Positions 1 through 10,690 of a stretch of DNA of 64,000 nt are shown here, one piece after another. The position numbers and the translations under genes were made by a program. The notes beneath the pieces were generated by a model. It did no database searches and was not told the DNA's origin. It saw nothing but the letters and a program-made list of their open reading frames with translations. Numbering within the stretch: the first letter of the stretch is position 1; the number at the start of each line of letters is the position of its first letter. The DNA comes from Dokdonella koreensis DS-123 (GTDB lineage: Bacteria; Pseudomonadota; Gammaproteobacteria; Xanthomonadales; Rhodanobacteraceae): contig NZ_CP015249.1 of assembly GCF_001632775.1 (NCBI RefSeq), positions 2,522,686-2,586,685 on the forward strand. The letters run 5' to 3'.

Positions 1-643
1 CGTGTACAGCATCAATCCCGTCACCGGCTGGGTGACACGCATCGCCCGCCTCGAAGACGTCGGCGCGTCCGGCATCGCGCTGGCCGATATCGCGATCGAC
101 AACGACGGCCAGATGTACGGGATCGACATGGGCACGGACACCCTCGTCGCGGTCGACAAGGTGACCGGGCGCGCGCGGCCGGTCGGACTCACCGGCCTGA
201 ACGTCGGGTACTGGGACGTACAGTCGGTGGACTTCGATCACTCCACCGGAATCCTGTACTACGCGACCTGGGTACAGAATTCGCCGGTTGGCGCACAGAT
301 GTTCACGCTCGACACGACGACCGGCGCGGCCACCCTCGTCGGCACCATCGGTGATGGCAGCAGCGGTCTACGGGCCATGTCGATCGCCAAGCCTGGCGGC
401 CCCTGCGTCGATGCTGCCGGGGTGCCGTGGCTGGCGCTGGACCGCGCCGCCGGCTCGATCGGCGCGCTGGAATCGGACACGGTACGGGTCACGCTCGATG
501 CCAGTGGCCTCGCCACAGGCACCTATCGCGCGAACATCTGCGTCGGCAACAACACGCCGTTCAAGAGCCAGGTCACGATCCCGGTGACGTTCACCGTCAC
601 CGCTGCGGATCACATCTTCGCCGACGGCTTCGAGACGCCGTAG
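1..643 (+). CDS. C-terminal part of a secreted protein ending in a DGFE tag (5' partial)
   Basis: The reading frame is open from the left edge to the TAG at 641-643, so only the last ~213 residues are present. The visible part has repeated short beta-strand blocks of the type LADIAIDNDGQMYGID and TGILYYATW, like beta-propeller or DUF4394-type repeats. An Ig-like/BACON-like segment follows (VRVTLDASGLATGTYRANIC), as often found at the end of secreted peptidases. The last residues are HIFADGFETP, matching the C-terminal signature of three other secreted proteins in this window. The N-terminal domain is outside the window, so the enzymatic role, if any, is unknown. Export is inferred from the domain style and the tail. 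Confidence 0.7.
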   Translation, partial: VYSINPVTGWVTRIARLEDVGASGIALADIAIDNDGQMYGIDMGTDTLVAVDKVTGRARPVGLTGLNVGYWDVQSVDFDHSTGILYYATWVQNSPVGAQMFTLDTTTGAATLVGTIGDGSSGLRAMSIAKPGGPCVDAAGVPWLALDRAAGSIGALESDTVRVTLDASGLATGTYRANICVGNNTPFKSQVTIPVTFTVTAADHIFADGFETP

Positions 644-662
644 CCGGGCAGCGGCCCCTGAG

Positions 663-697
663 GAAGTGCCGGCGCCGCAATGCAGCGCCGGCACTTC
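663..697 (+). terminator. Hairpin terminator after the DGFE-tailed gene
   Basis: A perfect 13-bp stem (663-675 with 685-697, arm GAAGTGCCGGCGC) closes a 9-nt loop, 19 nt after the stop codon. No strong T-run follows, so it may be a rho-assisted or processing hairpin. Confidence 0.6.
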
Positions 698-1046
698 GCC
701 ATTGTCCGGTTTCCAACGCGCGCGCAACGGGGCGACCCCACCGACTCGCCCCGGATGCCGCCTTGCCACCGGGCTACCGCCGCGCAAGTCGCGCTGTCGT
801 CGTGGCCCGTCGCCGCCCAGGAAAGACCACGACGCCCGGGGACTGCATGCAATCCAGAACAGGCCGAGCAGCCGAAGACCGAGCATGTTCGGCCTATTCC
901 TTTTGCGCCCGACGAAGCACAACCCGATCGGTCCAGAACCGCCGAGAACGAAGCTGATGCCGGACGGTGACTCGCCTGCTGTCGACGGTTGCCGAGGCAG
1001 GTTCCGGAGCTAACGCCCAATGCAACGCCGCTCGGGCAGATGACCG
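698..1046. other. Intergenic stretch with no recognised gene
   Basis: This 349-nt gap separates the end of a plus-strand gene from the end of a minus-strand gene. Open frames exist on both strands, as expected at this G+C content, but none has a convincing start site or a recognisable protein. I see no RNA gene. Confidence 0.5.
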
Positions 1047-2054
1047 TCACTTCGGCCCCCAGAGAATCTGGCAGCGATCGCCGGCGGTGAAGTAGTCCTC
1101 GAGCACACCGCTGCGGAACGCCAGTGTCAGGTCGCAGTGGAACTGATTCTCGCGCTTCTCGAAATGCGCGACGTTGCCGGCCTGGCCGACCTGGGCGTCA
1201 TAGAACTCGCTGTGGGTGCGGCGATAGACGAGGGTCCTGACCGGCCCGCGGTCGCTGCTGGTCGCGGGCTGGCCCCAGGCGTCGGTCAGTTCGGCTTCGG
1301 TGCGCCCGATCCAGTCTTCGAGCGCGGGCGCGACCTCCTTCTCGCGCTTCAGCCGGTCCTTGCGGCGTTTCTGCAACGCGGCCAGCGCATCGGCATCGCG
1401 CTGGCTCTGCGCGGCGATCCCGCCCGCCTGTGCGACCAGCTTCTCCTTCTCCTTCATGATCTGCTCGACACGGTCATTCTGCTCGGCGATCGGCACGTCG
1501 CTGCTGTAGGCAGGCCGCTTGCCGTCGGTCCACAACTTCTCCCACGCCGCATCGACCACCTTGGGCAGGCTGATCGGCCCCATGTAGATGAAGTTGCGCG
1601 GATCGTTGTTGGCCTCGCGCTCCTCTGCGCGCCGCGCCTGACTCTTCTGGCCCTTGTCGCAGGCGAAGGTCATGATCTGCTGCTCGGTGACATCGGCGGG
1701 CGGGTGGTCGGAGACGTCCGGCCCGCGACGCAAGGCACCGTTCCGCGGGCTGATCTGCACCAGATCGATACGCAGCGTCTTGCGCTGACAATCGACATGG
1801 TAGTTGGCGGTCGTCCAGTCGGGTTGCGACGGCGCCTCGTAGACCGTCGCGGCCTCCACCTTGAAGCGGGTGTCGCTATTGAATTCGGGGCTGATGTAGT
1901 CCTCATCGACCACGGTGAACGTACGATTCGGCCGCTCGCCGCCGGTGTAGACCAGCCACTGGTTGGCCTGCGCAGGGACGGCGATGCCCAGCATGAGGGC
2001 CGCGGCGATCAACCCGGGCTTCTTGAGCGCGATCGCAGGTGTGTCGGATGGCAT
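1047..2054 (-). CDS. Secreted protein of unknown function with central coiled coil
   Basis: The ATG at 2054 gives a clean signal peptide (hydrophobic LIAAALMLGIAVPAQA, cleavage near residue 27); an upstream in-frame GTG at 2093 would put 13 extra polar residues in front of it and is less likely. The mature N-terminus (NQWLVYTGGERPNRTFTVVD) has the W-x(2)-Y and VDxDYI pattern of surface-adhesin-E-like domains; that is a tentative resemblance. Residues ~195-245 are charged and helical (KEKEKLVAQAG, RRKDRLKREKEV), probably a coiled coil. The tail WIGRTEAELTDAWGQP resembles the motif of small periplasmic SmpA/OmlA-like proteins. About 335 residues. It is convergent with the preceding gene and stands alone. 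Function unknown. Confidence 0.75.
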   Translation of the reverse strand: MPSDTPAIALKKPGLIAAALMLGIAVPAQANQWLVYTGGERPNRTFTVVDEDYISPEFNSDTRFKVEAATVYEAPSQPDWTTANYHVDCQRKTLRIDLVQISPRNGALRRGPDVSDHPPADVTEQQIMTFACDKGQKSQARRAEEREANNDPRNFIYMGPISLPKVVDAAWEKLWTDGKRPAYSSDVPIAEQNDRVEQIMKEKEKLVAQAGGIAAQSQRDADALAALQKRRKDRLKREKEVAPALEDWIGRTEAELTDAWGQPATSSDRGPVRTLVYRRTHSEFYDAQVGQAGNVAHFEKRENQFHCDLTLAFRSGVLEDYFTAGDRCQILWGPK

Positions 2055-2264
2055 GTCGATCCCGGTGGGTTCTGTTGAGGAGCGTTCGATCACATTCCCG
2101 CAGCCGCGTTCGACGGGCCGTGGTCACCGGCAAGGCCCAGGCGTGCTGGCTGCCGCCCCGATGAACAGGCCGAGCCGCGGCAGGTCGCCCGGCTACGGAT
2201 CAGATCACACTTCGGGGCCTGGCCAGGCGTCCCGCACTCGCCGTTACCGATCCGTTTCCTGCCC

Positions 2265-2600
2265 ATGCCAACCTGGGTGAACGCCATGACCTCACCCCGG
2301 ACTGCCGGGGAGCGCTTCATCGCCGCGGGCGAGTTCATGGGGATGCGCGAGGTGGCCCAAACGCTGCGCACGCGCCTGGGCGATCGCACCGCGAAGGTTC
2401 CGGCCCGCACGCTGTCCAGCCGGCGGGTGAGGCCGGCGGTGAATGTACTCCCCGAAATGAAGCAACTGGCACCGATGCTGGGGCGCAGGCACGTCTACCG
2501 GTCGGACCAGGCGCAACGGATGCTCGACTCCCCGCCACGACCGGCCGTGCAGACCATCGTCGACTGCGCGGAAAGTCTGCTGGCGGAGCGAAACCCGGCA
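2265..2600 (+). pseudogene. Relic of an NAD-dependent epimerase/dehydratase (C-terminal piece)
   Basis: Translation of this stretch gives AMTSPRTAGERFIAAGEF, then MREVAQTLRTRLGDR, KVPARTL, LGRRHVYRSDQAQRML and VDCAESLLAE. These are the successive blocks of the C-terminal third of dihydroflavonol-reductase-like SDR proteins. The N-terminal Rossmann part (GxxGxxG, YxxxK) is missing: upstream of ~2265 the sequence no longer matches. The normal stop is also lost, and the frame runs on without interruption into the downstream lipoprotein hydrolase. I read this as a decayed gene remnant. No start signal is visible. The domain identification comes from family memory and is fairly strong; the boundaries are approximate. 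Confidence 0.6.
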
Positions 2601-2717
2601 GGACGCCGCCCCCGTGCCGGCGCCAGCGCCGGATACGCCGGGATGGGCGTGCCGAAACGGACAACGGCTAAGATGCGCCAGGTACGTCCGAGTCGCTGCG
2701 TCGGGGGTGGTCGTCGA

Positions 2718-3434
2718 ATGAAAGCCGTCTTCCTCACGATCGCGCTGGCCCTTGCAGCCTGCGCGTGTGCCATCGGTCGCGACGGGCCTGTTCGTGACGC
2801 TCCCGGATGGCCCGAGCGTGTCACGTTTCCGACGCAGGACGGCGGGCGGGTCGTTGCGGATCGATACGGACACGGTGATCGGGGCGTAGTGCTCGCCCAC
2901 GGCGGCCGTTTCGACAAGGAAAGCTGGCAGAAGCAGGCGCAGATACTGGCGCAGGCCGGCTTTCGCGTCCTGGCCATCGATTTCCGTGGACACGGCCAGT
3001 CGCGCGGCGGCAAGCGGACCGATCCCGACGACGAGGACACGCGCTTCGACGTACTGGCCGCGATCCGGTACCTGCGCGCGACCGGCGCAAGCACGGTCTC
3101 GGTGGTCGGAGCGAGCTTCGGCGGTGGCGCCGCCGCCGAAGCCTCGGTTGAAGCCGAGCCGGGCGAGATAGACCGCCTCGTGCTGCTGGCGCACGCGGCC
3201 ATCGAGAAGCCCGAGCGGATGAAGGGCCGGAAGCTGTTCATCGTGAGCCGGGACGATTTCAGCGGAGACGCCAAGATTCCGCGACTACCCGCGATTCGCG
3301 ATCAATACGACAGGGCCCCCGGACCGAAAGCACTGGTGGTGCTGGAAGGCTCCGCTCACGCCCAGGCTCTTTTCGAAACCGACCAGGGGGAGCGGCTGAT
3401 GCGCGAGATCCTGGCGTTCCTCACCGCCCCCTAG
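2718..3434 (+). CDS. Lipoprotein alpha/beta hydrolase
   Basis: A 238-residue alpha/beta-hydrolase. The start at ATG 2718 is chosen because it begins a lipoprotein signal peptide with lipobox LAAC (Cys15). The frame is open further upstream, but that stretch is an epimerase relic. The oxyanion-loop motif HGG is at 61-63 and the DFRGHGQS block at ~88-95. The nucleophile elbow GASFGG carries Ser133. An Asp in SRDDFSGD and His214 in GSAHAQ complete a probable catalytic triad. The fold resembles small BAAT/dienelactone-hydrolase-like esterases that act in the periplasm or on the outer membrane. The substrate cannot be told. It converges with the CPBP protease gene, the two stops being 10 nt apart. 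Confidence 0.85.
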   Translation: MKAVFLTIALALAACACAIGRDGPVRDAPGWPERVTFPTQDGGRVVADRYGHGDRGVVLAHGGRFDKESWQKQAQILAQAGFRVLAIDFRGHGQSRGGKRTDPDDEDTRFDVLAAIRYLRATGASTVSVVGASFGGGAAAEASVEAEPGEIDRLVLLAHAAIEKPERMKGRKLFIVSRDDFSGDAKIPRLPAIRDQYDRAPGPKALVVLEGSAHAQALFETDQGERLMREILAFLTAP

Positions 3435-3444
3435 ATGCAGCGGC

Positions 3445-4242
3445 TCAGGCCCGCTCGCCGGCTGCCACGCGCGCCGGCGCGGTCCAGGCGACACGGCGAT
3501 GCAGCCAGATGATCGCGATACTGAACGGCACCATCGCCATCACTACGGTCAGCAGCTCGGGCTTGTCCACGGCGAAGAACAGCCGCCCGCGTCCGGTCGC
3601 CTGCTGCGCGACCATGAAGGCCAGATGGAAAGCCATCGGCGCCCACAGGCTTCCGGTCGCGGCGCGCAGCACGCCCAGCACGACGCCGAAGGTGAACAGG
3701 AACGAGGCGTCGAGCGCGTCGTCGACCGCGCCCATCGCCGCGGCGGCCAGCACGAACAGCACGGCCTGCGCCAGGATGACCTGCCAGGTCGACAGCACAC
3801 GGGACAGGCAGGCCCAGGCATAGCCGCGAAACAGCAGCTCTTCCGGCAGGGCTTCGCCGGCGAACACCAGCACGACGACCAGCGCGATCCCCGGCAGCAG
3901 CTCCGCCATCGGCACCTGCGGCGTCATCGACAGCAGGCCCGTCGCCAGGCACAGCGCCAGCGTGAGAGCCGCCGGCAACAGGTACGCCAGCAGGCCGGTG
4001 GCCACGGCGCGGCCGGCACCCTGCCCGTGCAATCCCAGCCAGCGCGGCCCACGGCCGTGCCAGCGCAACGCGAGCGCGATCAGCGCGAGCGAGGCCGGGC
4101 ATACCAGCCCCGCGAACAGGAGGTGCGCCTGCGAGGGGTCGGCGCCCCCATGCAGACCGGCGGCCTGGGCCAGGCGCCAGATCGCCACGGCCGCGGCCAC
4201 TACGACGGCGAAACGGAGCAGGTCGTTTCGATTCCAATCCAC
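3445..4242 (-). CDS. CPBP-family intramembrane metalloprotease
   Basis: A polytopic membrane protein of ~265 residues with about seven hydrophobic segments. It carries the diagnostic EELLFRGY motif (glutamates of the EExxxR signature) and a later FHLAF histidine, which are the metal-binding residues of CAAX-prenyl-protease-like/bacteriocin-processing (CPBP, Abi) proteases. The GTG at 4242 (DWNRNDLLRF) is preferred because the first membrane helix follows directly. An in-frame ATG at 4290 would add 16 residues and cannot be excluded. The gene stands alone on the minus strand between a lipoprotein hydrolase and an M48 protease. Bacterial members process small peptides or act in envelope stress; the substrate here is unknown. 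Confidence 0.85.
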   Translation of the reverse strand: MDWNRNDLLRFAVVVAAAVAIWRLAQAAGLHGGADPSQAHLLFAGLVCPASLALIALALRWHGRGPRWLGLHGQGAGRAVATGLLAYLLPAALTLALCLATGLLSMTPQVPMAELLPGIALVVVLVFAGEALPEELLFRGYAWACLSRVLSTWQVILAQAVLFVLAAAAMGAVDDALDASFLFTFGVVLGVLRAATGSLWAPMAFHLAFMVAQQATGRGRLFFAVDKPELLTVVMAMVPFSIAIIWLHRRVAWTAPARVAAGERA

Positions 4243-4592
4243 GGTCGAGTCCCCGCGCACGAATCGCCGGGAGGGTAGCACGGCGCACATCGGCTCCACG
4301 CCGCGCGGCGAAGGCGCCGTGCCGGCCGAAGCACGAGGGTGCCGACGACCAGGTCGCCGATGGCCGGTCCTACCGATAGCGGCAAGACGTGTCGGCAGAC
4401 GAGCACGCACGGCGTGCGGCGACAGGCGATGCCGCGCGAACACGGCGAAACGCGTGTGTGTCCAGCGAAGGCCTGCGGCTGCCGCCGAGAAACAGAAAGA
4501 CACATTTCCGTACGGTTGGACCGGCTACCGTTGAAACGCTCCGCAGAAAACACGGCGGAGCCGTCTCCACATCCCCTGCAGCAGGATCTTCA

Positions 4593-5345
4593 ATGAACAA
4601 GACCCTATCGCACTCGCTCGCGAGTGCACTCGCCCTAGGCACGTTCGCGGCGGCGCAGCGCGCCGAAGCCATCGATCTCGAAGGCGCGCTCGGCGCCGGT
4701 GCCAAGCTCGGCAAGGCGGCCACCTTGTCCGACAAGGACGTGATCGCATCGGCCAACGAGGCGTGCGCCTACATGGACAAGCAGAACAAGATCGCCCCGC
4801 CGGGCTCGGCGTACGGCGCCCGGCTGGCCAAGATCGTCAAGGGCCTGGAAGGCGAGGATGGCCTGCGATTGAACTTCAAGGTCTACCAGAATCCCGATAT
4901 CAACGCCTGGGCGATGGCCAATGGCTGCGTGCGCGTCTATTCCGGCCTGCTCGACAAGGCCACCGATGACGAAGTGCGCGGCGTGATCGGCCACGAGATC
5001 GGCCACGTCAAGCTCGGTCACACCAAGTCGAAGATGAAGACCGCCCTGCTCGCTGCCGGTGCGCGCGAAGGCGTCGCGGCCAGCGGCGACAACAAGGCCG
5101 CGTCGGTCGCCCAGTCCAATCTCGGCGGTCTCGCCGAGACGGTGGTCAATTCGCAGTTCTCGCAGAAGGAAGAAAGCGCGGCCGACGAGTACGGCTATCG
5201 CTTCATGGTCAAGCACAAGTACGACCCGCAGGCGATGGTGACGATGTTCCGCAAGCTGCCCGGCAAGGGCGGGCTGACCTCGTCGCATCCCGGATCGGAG
5301 CAGCGTGCGCAGAAGATCGAGAAGCTGATCAAGAAGGGCAGCTGA
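4593..5345 (+). CDS. Periplasmic M48-family metalloprotease (LoiP/YggG-like)
   Basis: A 250-residue protein whose start at ATG 4593 is preceded by an AGGA ribosome-binding site. It begins with a signal sequence (SLASALALGTFAAAQRAEA). The zinc motif HEIGH is at residues 134-138, and the third ligand is Glu194 in KEESAADEYG, as in the M48 peptidase family. The C-terminal HPGSEQRAQKIEKL block is also typical. Close relatives (YggG/LoiP) are envelope proteases that clear misfolded outer-membrane proteins. The gene is monocistronic and followed by a strong hairpin shared with the convergent regulator gene. Family assignment is firm; the physiological substrate is not known. Confidence 0.9.
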   Translation: MNKTLSHSLASALALGTFAAAQRAEAIDLEGALGAGAKLGKAATLSDKDVIASANEACAYMDKQNKIAPPGSAYGARLAKIVKGLEGEDGLRLNFKVYQNPDINAWAMANGCVRVYSGLLDKATDDEVRGVIGHEIGHVKLGHTKSKMKTALLAAGAREGVAASGDNKAASVAQSNLGGLAETVVNSQFSQKEESAADEYGYRFMVKHKYDPQAMVTMFRKLPGKGGLTSSHPGSEQRAQKIEKLIKKGS

Positions 5346-5449
5346 TCGGCCGGACGTACCACGCACGGCGGACTCGGCCTCCCTCCGGCCAGCCCTGCCG
5401 GGCTTGATGCGTGCGGGCGCCGTGCGATCGCACGGCATCGGTGCGATGC

Positions 5450-5478
5450 GGATCCCGGCGCCCCGGGCGCCGGGATCC
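5450..5478. terminator. Bidirectional hairpin between convergent genes
   Basis: A perfect 13-bp inverted repeat (arm GGATCCCGGCGCC, 3-nt loop) lies between the stop codons of the M48 protease (5345) and the sigma-54 regulator (5536). A second perfect palindrome, CCGTGCGATCGCACGG (5420-5435), lies just upstream. Without T-runs they may act as processing or rho-assisted structures; the position fits a two-way terminator. Confidence 0.6.
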
Positions 5479-5535
5479 GACGCAGCGTGCGGCCTCGCGT
5501 CGAGCACGCCGGACCGGGGCGGCGACGGATTCCGG

Positions 5536-7389
<1,854 letters not shown>

Positions 7390-7474
7390 GGAGGTGCTCC
7401 TTCGCTCAGGGCCGGACCCAGCGTCCGGGGGCTCGCGGGGGCGGCCGGCCCCACCTTACCCCAGCCGCAGCCGG

Positions 7475-8119
7475 TCAACGCCGGCGATCGAACAACCAGG
7501 GGGCCTGCTGCCGCCAGTGCTGTTCGTAATCGGTGATCGCCTGGCGGCAGGTCCAGGTGCGGGCGATCTCGTCCAGGCCGTGCAGCAGGTCGTGGCGGTG
7601 CCCCTCGTCCAGCTCGAAGCCGAGCGTGCGGCCGCCGATCTGGAGCGTCCCGGCCTCGACGTCCACGCGGGCCTCGATGCCGGCATCGGCCTGCACGGTC
7701 GCGAACAGCCGGTCGATCTCCGCCTGCGGCAGCACGACCGGCAACAGGCCGTTGTTGAAGCAGTTGTCGCGGAAGATGTCGCCGTAGCTCGGCGCCAGCA
7801 GCACGCGGATGCCGAAGTCGCGCAGTGCCCAGACCGCGTGCTCGCGGCTGGAGCCGCAGCCGAAGTTGGCCTGTGCCAGCAGGACCGACGCGCGGTCGTA
7901 GGGCGGGTGGTTGAGGATGAAGGCGGCGTTGCGGCGACGTGACGCGGCCGGGAGATCGATCCGGCCCGGGTCCAGGTAGCGCTCGTCGTCGAACAGGAAA
8001 TCGCCGAAGCCTTCGGCTTCCAGACTCTTGAGGTACTCCTTGGGCAGGAGCATGTCGGTATCGACGTTGGCCCGGTCGATCGGGACGACGATGCCCTGGT
8101 GCGTACGCAATGGCTGCAT
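7475..8119 (-). CDS. leuD: Isopropylmalate-dehydratase-type hydro-lyase, small subunit
   Basis: A 214-residue LeuD. It shows the family blocks NVDTDMLLPKEYLK (18-31), FGCGSSREHA (86-95) and GDIFRDNCFNNG (113-124). The small subunit supplies substrate-specificity residues for the 4Fe-4S large subunit. Its ATG lies 1 nt after the leuC stop, so the two are translationally coupled. No leuA or leuB is present. The pair sits in a catabolic operon with CoA-transferase and HMG-CoA-lyase-like genes, so a role in hydration of a citraconate/citramalate-type acid is more likely than leucine synthesis. That is inference; some LeuCD pairs are known to act on citraconate. Confidence 0.88.
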   Translation of the reverse strand: MQPLRTHQGIVVPIDRANVDTDMLLPKEYLKSLEAEGFGDFLFDDERYLDPGRIDLPAASRRRNAAFILNHPPYDRASVLLAQANFGCGSSREHAVWALRDFGIRVLLAPSYGDIFRDNCFNNGLLPVVLPQAEIDRLFATVQADAGIEARVDVEAGTLQIGGRTLGFELDEGHRHDLLHGLDEIARTWTCRQAITDYEQHWRQQAPWLFDRRR

Positions 8120-8120
8120 G

Positions 8121-9533
8121 TCACAGGCTCCGGACGTCGACCAGGGCGCCGGCGACGGCGGCGGCGGCGGCCATCGCCGGCGACATCAGGTGGGTGCGCC
8201 CGCCGCGGCCCTGGCGCCCCTCGAAGTTGCGGTTGGACGTGGAGGCGCAGCGTTCGCCGGGCGCCAGGCGATCGGCATTCATGCCCAGGCACATCGAGCA
8301 GCCGGGCGCGCGCCACTCGAAGCCGGCCTCCAGGAACACCTGGTCCAGGCCCTCGCGCTCGGCCTGCAGCGCCACCAGGCCGGACCCGGGCACCGCCATC
8401 GCCAGGCGGATGCGCGGATGCACGCGGCGGCCGCGCAGGATCTCGGCCGCGGCCCGCAAGTCCTCGATGCGCGAGTTGGTGCACGAGCCCAGGAACACCT
8501 TGTCCACCGGCGTGCCGGCGATCGCCTGGCCGGGCTGCAGGCCCATGTAGTCCAGCGCGCGCTGCCAGTCCTGCCGCTGCAGCGGCGTCCTGGCCTCCTC
8601 CAGCGTCGGCACGCGACCGTCGATCGCGACCGTCATGTCCGGCGAGGTGCCCCAGGTGACGCCGGGGGCGACCTCGGCGGCCTGGAGGTGCACGGTCCGG
8701 TCGAACACGGCGCCTTCGTCCGAATGCAGCTGCCGCCACTGGTGGATCGCGGCCTGCCAGAGGCTGCCCGATGGCGCATAGGTGCGTCCGTTGACGTAGT
8801 TCTCGGTGACCTCGTCGTAGGCGATCAGGCCGACGCGGGCGCCGGCCTCGATGCTCATGTTGCACAGGGTCATGCGCGCCTCCATCGACAGGCCGCGCAC
8901 GGCGCGGCCGCAGAACTCGATCGCGTGGCCGCTGCCGCCGGCCGCGCCGATGCGGCCGATCACGTGCAGCGCCAGGTCCTTGGCCGAGACGCCGGCCGGC
9001 AGTTCGCCGTCGATCTCGATGCGCATCGCGCGCAGCTTGCGGCTGCGCAGGGTCTGCGTCGCCAGCACGTGCTCGACCTCGCTGCTGCCGATGCCGTGCG
9101 CGAGCGCGGCCAGGGCGCCGTGGGTGGCGGTATGCGAGTCGCCGCAGACCACGGTCATGCCCGGCAGCGTCAGGCCCTGCTCCGGGCCGACGACGTGGAC
9201 GATGCCCTGGCGCAGGTCGCCGAGCGGGAACAGCGGCACGTCGAACGCGCGGCAGTTGCGCTCGAGCGTGTCGACCTGCAGCCGCGCCAGCGGATCGTCG
9301 AAGCCGTCCAGCCCCAGCTCGCGATGCAGCGTGGGCACGTTGTGGTCGGGTGTCGCGATCGTGGCATCGGATCGCCACAGCGCACGACCGGCGCGGCGCA
9401 GGTGGGCGAAGGCCTGCGGCGAGGTGACCTCGTGCAGCAGATGCAGGTCGATGTACAGCAGGCTGGACCCGTCCGCCAGGTCGGCGACCCGGTGGCTGTC
9501 CCAGAGCTTGTCGTAGAGGGTTCGGGCGGTCAC
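8121..9533 (-). CDS. leuC: Isopropylmalate-dehydratase-type hydro-lyase, large subunit
   Basis: A 470-residue aconitase-superfamily protein. The GTG at 9533 ([13 protein letters not shown]) is chosen because it gives the usual LeuC length and N-terminus, with AGGA 4 nt upstream; an ATG at 9581 would add 16 residues. The three cluster cysteines are Cys351 (GSCTNSR), Cys412 and Cys415 (CSMCLGMN), close to the E. coli LeuC positions, and the [10 protein letters not shown] block is intact. It should bind a 4Fe-4S cluster and catalyse reversible dehydration of a 2- or 3-hydroxy-diacid together with LeuD. A 190-nt gap separates it from the lipoprotein gene upstream; I see no gene in it. Operon context suggests a catabolic paralogue. 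Confidence 0.9.
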   Translation of the reverse strand: MTARTLYDKLWDSHRVADLADGSSLLYIDLHLLHEVTSPQAFAHLRRAGRALWRSDATIATPDHNVPTLHRELGLDGFDDPLARLQVDTLERNCRAFDVPLFPLGDLRQGIVHVVGPEQGLTLPGMTVVCGDSHTATHGALAALAHGIGSSEVEHVLATQTLRSRKLRAMRIEIDGELPAGVSAKDLALHVIGRIGAAGGSGHAIEFCGRAVRGLSMEARMTLCNMSIEAGARVGLIAYDEVTENYVNGRTYAPSGSLWQAAIHQWRQLHSDEGAVFDRTVHLQAAEVAPGVTWGTSPDMTVAIDGRVPTLEEARTPLQRQDWQRALDYMGLQPGQAIAGTPVDKVFLGSCTNSRIEDLRAAAEILRGRRVHPRIRLAMAVPGSGLVALQAEREGLDQVFLEAGFEWRAPGCSMCLGMNADRLAPGERCASTSNRNFEGRQGRGGRTHLMSPAMAAAAAVAGALVDVRSL

Positions 9534-9723
9534 GGTGTCCTGGCGCGGGTTGTAGACGTTGAAAGGCGTGCAAGGACGCATGGCGCGGCGCCCCGGTACG
9601 GCGCGGCCCGCGCGACGGGCGGACGATCGAGGGTCGCGATGCCGCCGATCGCCGCGCCGGGACGCTCCCGGCGACCACGCCACCGCGGCACGACACGCCT
9701 CGCTTCAACGTCCATGACGTGCA

Positions 9724-10110
9724 CTACCGGTAGGGTTCCCAGCGGTACAGCGCCTCGCCGCCGGGCGTGGCGCGCCGATAGCCGCAGTAGCTGTCGAGCC
9801 GGCCCTCGCCGCGCGGCTGGACCACGCAGTAGGGACGCTCGCAGTCGGCTTCGTCGCGGCCGGCCGCCTGCAGCGCGGCGCGCGCCGCGTCCAGCTCGTC
9901 ACCGGCCGCACGCAGTGCCGTGCCGTCCAGGAAGGCCACGTGGCTGCGGAAATGCCGCACCCAGGCATCGACGTAGGTCCGGCAGGGATCGCCAGCGGCT
10001 GCCGCGGCCGGTAGCGCGGCCGGCGCCGGCTCGCCGCGGTGCGGGCCGGGCGCCGCGCAGCCGGTGGCCAGCACGGCCAGGCTAACGAGGCAACAGCGCC
10101 AGGCACGCAT
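9724..10110 (-). CDS. Small cysteine-rich lipoprotein of unknown function
   Basis: A 128-residue protein. The ATG at 10110 begins a typical lipoprotein signal (CCLVSLAVLATGC, lipobox Cys18); seven upstream in-frame residues are also possible. An Ala/Pro-rich linker (~20-40) leads to a helical segment (YVDAWVRHFRSHVAFLDG) and a tail with four further cysteines (ADCERPYC, DSYCGYR), which may form disulfides. It overlaps the 3' end of the isochorismatase-family gene by 29 nt, so it belongs to the operon. I recognise no family. It may be a periplasmic partner of the envelope module further upstream in the operon. Confidence 0.7.
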   Translation of the reverse strand: MRAWRCCLVSLAVLATGCAAPGPHRGEPAPAALPAAAAAGDPCRTYVDAWVRHFRSHVAFLDGTALRAAGDELDAARAALQAAGRDEADCERPYCVVQPRGEGRLDSYCGYRRATPGGEALYRWEPYR

Positions 10111-10690
10111 CGAGGTCCAGGACGTCGGCATACTTGACCTGCAGGTCGTGCAGGTTCGCGCGGTGCGCGGCTTCGTCGCGGTCGCCCACCGCCTGCGCGG
10201 GGATCACCACGCGCAGGTCGTACTGCAGCGCATCGACGGCGGTCGCGCGGACGCAGCCGCTGGTGGTCAGGCCGGTGACCATCACGCCGTCGACGTCCGC
10301 GGCGCGCAGGCGGGCAGCCAGGTCGGTGCCGAAGAAGCCGCTGGCACCGTGCTTGACGATCACGGCCTCGCCCGGCGCCGGCTGCAGGCGCGGGTCGATC
10401 GCCACCAGCGGCGAGCCGAGCACCAGGTCGTTCAACACCGGCAGCTTCTCGCGGAACACGCGCGCCTGGTCCGGCCGGTCGTAGGCGACGGTGGTGAACA
10501 GCACCGGCGCGCCGGCGCTACGGAAGGCGTCGAGCAGGCGCCGGTTGGCGGCGACGACGGCATCGCAGGCGGCGCCCAGCCGGCTGCGTGCCGGGTCGGT
10601 GAAGGCGACCGACAGGTCGACCAGCACCAGCGCATACCGGCGCGCCGCCGGCAGCGGCTGCGAGCCGAGCCGGTCCGCCGCGCCGCTCAT
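10082..10690 (-). CDS. Isochorismatase-family cysteine amidohydrolase
   Basis: A 202-residue protein with the cysteine-hydrolase triad of the family: Asp25 (ALVLVDLS), Lys113 (VIVKHGASGF) and Cys146 (VTGLTTSGCVRATA), plus a cis-peptide-type GLTTSGC turn. This subgroup includes N-carbamoylsarcosine amidase, ureidoacrylate and maleamate amidohydrolases rather than true isochorismatases. The ATG overlaps the stop of hyuB (ATGA). HyuA/HyuB followed by an N-carbamoyl-amidase of this fold is the arrangement known from creatinine/N-methylhydantoin breakdown. Hence the likely job is to hydrolyse the carbamoyl or amide product released by HyuAB. The exact substrate is inferred only from context. Confidence 0.88.
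   Translation of the reverse strand: MSGAADRLGSQPLPAARRYALVLVDLSVAFTDPARSRLGAACDAVVAANRRLLDAFRSAGAPVLFTTVAYDRPDQARVFREKLPVLNDLVLGSPLVAIDPRLQPAPGEAVIVKHGASGFFGTDLAARLRAADVDGVMVTGLTTSGCVRATAVDALQYDLRVVIPAQAVGDRDEAAHRANLHDLQVKYADVLDLDACLALLPR

Noticed and set aside
7475..9533. LeuCD as leucine biosynthesis genes
   Set aside because: No leuA or leuB is adjacent, and the pair lies inside a sigma-54-controlled operon with CoA-transferase, HMGL-like and hydantoinase genes. A catabolic paralogue is more likely, though this is not proven.
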